From assembly GCA_023433945.1 (NCBI GenBank), contig JAEYTP010000053.1:1-32622 (forward strand): 32,622 nt of DNA. The letters run 5' to 3'. The stretch is from Bacillota bacterium. Lineage in GTDB: Bacteria > Bacillota > Clostridia > Acetivibrionales > DSM-1351. Positions within the stretch are counted from its first letter, which is position 1. Every line of letters starts with the position of its first letter. The position numbers were made by a program, and so were the translations under genes. Positions 32,567 through 32,622 of this stretch are shown one piece after another. The notes beneath the pieces are model-generated. The model saw only the letters and a program-made list of their open reading frames with translations. It ran no database searches and was not told where the DNA came from.

Positions 32567-32622
32567 ATGCTAATCAATAAGGTTGAAATCTGCGGTGTTA
32601 ATACATCTAAACTTCCTGTTTT
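32567..32622 (+). CDS. sigG: Sporulation sigma factor sigma-G (5' end only)
   Basis: Only the first 18 codons are in the window, cut off by its right edge. The N-terminus MLINKVEICGVNTSKLPV is the highly conserved start of forespore sigma-G (NKVEICGV-TSKLPVL). ATG 32567 has GGGAGG 6 bases upstream. It follows sigE by 134 bases, the standard spoIIG-sigG order in Bacilli and Clostridia. Confidence 0.93.
   Translation, partial: MLINKVEICGVNTSKLPV

Noticed and set aside
1..32622. CRISPR array or phage genes
   Set aside because: No regularly spaced identical repeats and no cas, capsid, terminase or lysis genes anywhere in the window.

Overview
The window looks like chromosomal DNA of a low-GC, endospore-forming anaerobic Firmicute of class Clostridia, probably close to the mesophilic cellulolytic Ruminiclostridium group. 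The reasons are the AT-rich sequence, strong GGAGG ribosome binding sites with many GTG and TTG starts, two T-box riboswitches, the ftsZ-spoIIGA-sigE-sigG arrangement, the MurT/GatD pair and a secreted beta-helix protein. The genus is an inference; the class is fairly safe.

Layout. 1-4.7 kb: rpsU and yqeY, a CYTH-domain protein, a small cysteine-cluster protein, a DJ-1/PfpI protein, a membrane protein and an MFS transporter. 4.8-8.8 kb: tRNA-Val(GAC), three 34-bp tandem repeats, a Na+/Ca2+ exchanger, a convergent DUF421/DUF4363 pair and two TrkA-type proteins. 8.8-11.9 kb: T-box-controlled tyrS, and trkH on the opposite strand. 12.2-14.4 kb: a large secreted right-handed beta-helix protein. 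14.6-14.96 kb: the first 115 codons of murA. 14.9-25.86 kb: a 10.9-kb segment with an orphan receiver, an ECF sigma/anti-sigma pair, polA-coaE-lytic transglycosylase, a small unknown gene, T-box-controlled aroF, and gatD-murT. 25.85-26.8 kb: the remaining 305 codons of murA. 26.8 kb to the end: ftsQ, sbp, ftsA, ftsZ, spoIIGA, sigE and the first codons of sigG.

The most striking observation is the split murA. The gene is cut exactly before its catalytic Cys codon (PGG|C). Both break points carry the same 8 bp, GGTGGGTG (14916-14923 and 25854-25861). Deleting the 10,938 bp between them would recreate a complete 420-codon murA in frame with no base lost. The two inner ends form an imperfect inverted repeat around the 8-bp core, as expected for the joined attachment site of a site-specific recombinase. 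Yet the segment carries no recombinase and is full of housekeeping genes (polA, coaE, murT, gatD). It is either a captured chromosomal segment integrated by a recombinase acting in trans, the fossil of a lost element, a programmed or reversible rearrangement beside the early sporulation operon, or an assembly join. The sequence alone cannot decide.

How the genes work together: the right end couples peptidoglycan precursor synthesis (murA), lipid II amidation (murT-gatD), the division machinery (ftsQ, ftsA, ftsZ) and the switch to sporulation (spoIIGA, sigE, sigG). The spoIIGA promoter has the unusual wide -35/-10 spacing and Spo0A-like boxes known from Bacillus spoIIG. The left end is mostly ion transport (Trk K+ uptake, cation exchanger) and unlinked housekeeping genes.
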